Source: Setophaga petechia (taxonomy: Eukaryota; Chordata; Aves; Passeriformes; Parulidae). Taken from it: 64,000 nt of DNA. Position numbers and translations under genes: made by a program. The stretch lies in contig JANCRA010000040.1 in the NCBI GenBank assembly GCA_024362935.1, forward strand, positions 1,736,001 through 1,800,000. The letters run 5' to 3'. Under the pieces are notes generated by a model. That model made no database searches, had not been told where the DNA came from, and saw only the letters and a program-made list of their open reading frames with translations. Positions 60,901-64,000 of this stretch are shown here, piece by piece (the first letter of the stretch is position 1; each line of letters starts with the position of its first letter).

Positions 60901-63900
60901 AAGACAGATGGAGTGCTGGGTTAGTGCAAATTCTTCATCTGACCCCAGTTCAATCTCATAGCAAAATTATCCATGGCCCTAGAGAAAAAGAAAATCCAAA
61001 CTGCTCCTCATATGTATTCTTTAAAAAATGCATCCTGCCACATCCTGGGAATACCTGAGCCTATCAAGGCAATTCATCTCTTCTCATCACTATGTCTGTT
61101 GGATTTTTCACCACGGGTCTGCCAAAGGTGTTATTCTGACAATTTTTCCAGAGCATCCACCCTGGGAGCAGGTAAGGATGTAGGCACAGGGCAGGCAAGG
61201 GATTAAACTCATCCTGTGGTCAGGAGCAGCTGTACACAGAACACAAGACACCCTAAAACTGTCAGGACTGTGGAACATAACCAAGATCATATCCAAGATC
61301 ACCTGAAGAGCCCTGGGCATGAGGGTTTTCTGTGACAAGGAGACATGGTTTGGCATATCACTCCTTTACACAAAGTTCCTAGGCTTAATCTGGGCTTTCA
61401 CTCTTTGTTTTAGGAACAAGTATATTCTTATATAGGACCTACTTCTGACACTGTGGTGAAGGCCATAATAGAGACGTCTCTATAAAATCACCTTCTCCAA
61501 ACAAGAAGTGACATAATTCCTTTAAACTGTTAAGTCAGGAACTGAATAAGTGTTTGTCATCTAATTTCAGCTCTCCCACACAGAGTGAAGTCAGTGAAAG
61601 CTTAGGCATCTAAAAGCTATTTTGGATTTACTTCAGTCTTCTAACCTGTCGAGAAGGACAAAATTCTGTACTTCTCCAGTAAGAAGTGATCTCATTGTAA
61701 TAACTTATTTCTGCAATTACCTGTAGCTCATTAGGAGTGAGTTATTTCACTTAGTTTTCATCTCTTACCCAGAAAACCCCACTAGGCAGCCAAAGGCAAG
61801 AATCAGCAAAGAGACAGGGAAAAATAACTCTTGCTATAATAAATAATTTGCTGTTTGCTGAGTTTAAAGTTAGTTACTAATCTTCAGACTTTCTATTGGC
61901 AAGACATCACCTAAACTTGTATTTTCATCCATTTAAGCATTCAGTAAAGTTTTTGGCAGTGTTGACACTCCAGAACTTGTTGATGTACTATTTTGGACTT
62001 GCTTTCAGCTTACTACTAATAAAACTACACTAACTCAACTCTGCTTTATAATTCTTGACCCACACCTGGTTGGCCTGTCAATGATATTGTGAAAGACAAT
62101 GACATTGTGAAATTATTGGTGAATCAATTCACAAAAGCCCTCCTTTGCAAACTATGAAGTCAGGAAAAATTGTGCACAAGAAATTGCCCTTAAATGGATT
62201 TTGTCATATCCAAAGGATGTTTTTACTACTCATGGCATGAAATGATGTGATGACTCCTTTACACAGGAGTAAGAATGTTTAAAATATTACCAAAATATTT
62301 ACTATGAATTAACGCAAGGAAAAGCCCATCCACTTCTTGCATGAGGCTGTGTATGACTTAATACTGTAAAATTTCTCAGCTCTCCTAATCAAGAACAGAT
62401 CAGTGTTTTAGCCTCTGACAATTCAAAGCCTACATGGGTATTACTGAAAGTTCATCTCAGTTTTGCTGCCTGCAGCCTCCTGAATCCAGAAACTAAGGCT
62501 CTGCCCTCCTTCAGCCCTGCACCCATGAGATCAAAATCCAGTCAGGATGTTAACTCCACTGCTTTGTCCCACCATCCTCAAAAATGTCTCCAGGATAATT
62601 CATTTTCCTTGTGACATACATGTTAAAAACTGCTATTATCTCAGTTTCATCTCTGCTTATCTTCTTTGTGCTCCTTTGTGCTGAATGAACCTCTGATCCA
62701 TGAAACCCTCTGGCTGCTCAGCACTGCTGCAGTCCTCACTTCCTCCTTCCTCTCCTTGGGCTTGGAACATTTGGCACTACAGTAATCTTATTGCCAACTC
62801 ACCTGAAGAACACGAATCACCCCTCTTTCTCCAAAATCACTGTTAAAATAACAAAGGGAGTGTGTTACGATTACAATAAGTAAATGTTGGTAGGTTTTTT
62901 TTTTAATGTGTAATTTCAATTTTCATCTCTGTCCCTGAAATGAAATTCTTACAAACAGTCATCTAGAAGGACCCTCCATTTTTCACTATGCAATATATTT
63001 TGTCCATTTAGTTTTTGTCCAAAACGAAATGCAGATTATTATTTATTTTCAGAAAAAGATGGGGTTTTTTAAAAGGCCTGAACAGAAAGAATACTGTGGG
63101 TATCACTGACAGATGGCCACAGCAAGCACAGTGAGTATTCAAAAGTGTTTCTGAGAGCAGGATAGGTCCCCATGCTTTCAGTGTTGAAAGCCAAATATCT
63201 GTCCCCTGTGATGTGCACAGTCAGCATCTGTTACAGAGAGGAGCATAACACAGAAAGATCTGAACAGTTTAGGGAAATTCTGTCATTTCCACATGTGGTT
63301 TATAAAAACAAGACAAAGTTACCCTCTCCTTTTTTGTCAGGTTTTTTTCTGTGTGTTTGTGTGTCAGAGTGTTGGGGGTTTTTTGTTTCTCACATTTGGA
63401 AATGTTGACTTTTTATTTGAAGGTGCATCCTCAAAATAAAAAATTATGAAATTCACAGTATTGGCATGTAAGTGTTTGTTTGTTTCATAGGGCACAGGTA
63501 AATAATTGTTAGAATGATTGTTAGAAGTCTTTCCAATTTTAATAACACTGGTCTTTCAGCTATCACAATGCATAAACAGTTCATCTGTCTTCATTGCCTT
63601 GCCTGACCATATTCTCTGGACTACTGTCAAAATATCCCCAGTGTCCTTGAAAAACCTCATAGACAGACAATAATCAACACATGATCTGTGAGTCTCCAGG
63701 GACCCATATGCAGAAGTAAACAAAACAGATCCCTGGTAACAGAGATCCCCAGAGGAAATGTGCTACAGAGAAATGCACTCCATTGTCTGTGATTCAAAAG
63801 TCAATGCTCCAGAGAACAATACTACTGTTTTTAGCCATTAGAAGGACATTTTAGCTAAAAGCAATCTGAAAAGAAATTTATTTTTATATCCTTTTGAAAA

Positions 63901-64000
63901 AAATTATATAAAAATTTAAGCTTTTTTTATTACAAACTTAAGGAGAAGAAATAACATGGTGATCTGAATCTTTTGACTATTTATATCAGAGGCCATGGAT
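57966..64000. other. No gene recognised
   Basis: Mostly AT-rich sequence without long ORFs, recognisable LTRs or LINE fragments. A plus-strand acceptor-like CT tract ending TTTTCCAG at 58436 precedes 17 open codons and a stop. I do not regard that as sufficient for a gene. Confidence 0.5.

Overview
The window is vertebrate nuclear DNA, almost certainly from a bird. The evidence is a CR1 LINE 3' end (about 5.45-5.93 kb), several LTRs with the TGTCCTGG/TGTCATGG termini typical of avian ERVL-type elements, a class II (ERVK, betaretrovirus-like) provirus whose Env resembles avian alpharetroviruses, and split genes with GT-AG introns. A songbird is my guess; the sequence does not prove the order.

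The host gene lies on the minus strand from 45.19 kb down to 3.52 kb. It belongs to the ANKRD26/POTE ankyrin family. In transcription order I can place an ankyrin exon (45078-45192), an ankyrin exon 'A', an ankyrin exon 'B' (11420-11526), another ankyrin exon (10819-10956), a linker exon (9430-9512), four repeated pairs of small exons (9.27-6.35 kb, with the family's SWDSE-type motif), and C-terminal coiled-coil exons (3831-4000 and 3516-3639). Splice phases fit along nearly the whole chain. The 5' exons are not in view.

The central feature is a 33.6 kb tandem array (11467-45071) inside this gene. It holds 75.0 near-identical units of 448 bp (three are 450 bp). Each unit carries one complete, open exon A with its GTAAGC donor, plus a 5' fragment of exon B that has lost its donor. 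Exon A has a length divisible by three and phase 0 at both ends, so repeated inclusion could in principle keep the frame. Two allelic classes of unit differ at seven sites, all inside exon A and six of them synonymous. Multi-unit blocks are themselves duplicated (higher-order repeats).

Upstream of the array (right side) are an ERVL-type LTR fragment, a GC-rich 28-bp minisatellite, and an 8.6 kb minus-strand ERVK provirus (45793-54398). The provirus has two LTRs, a 6-bp target duplication, a tRNA-Lys-like PBS, a polypurine tract, gag, pro, pol and env. All its genes carry inactivating lesions although its LTRs are nearly identical. The left end (1.17-3.49 kb) is a nest of older retroviral debris, including a gammaretrovirus-like integrase remnant. 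A 1.15 kb segment is present twice in direct orientation (1-1173 and 56817-57965), 56.8 kb apart. The rest of 54.6-64.0 kb shows no convincing gene.
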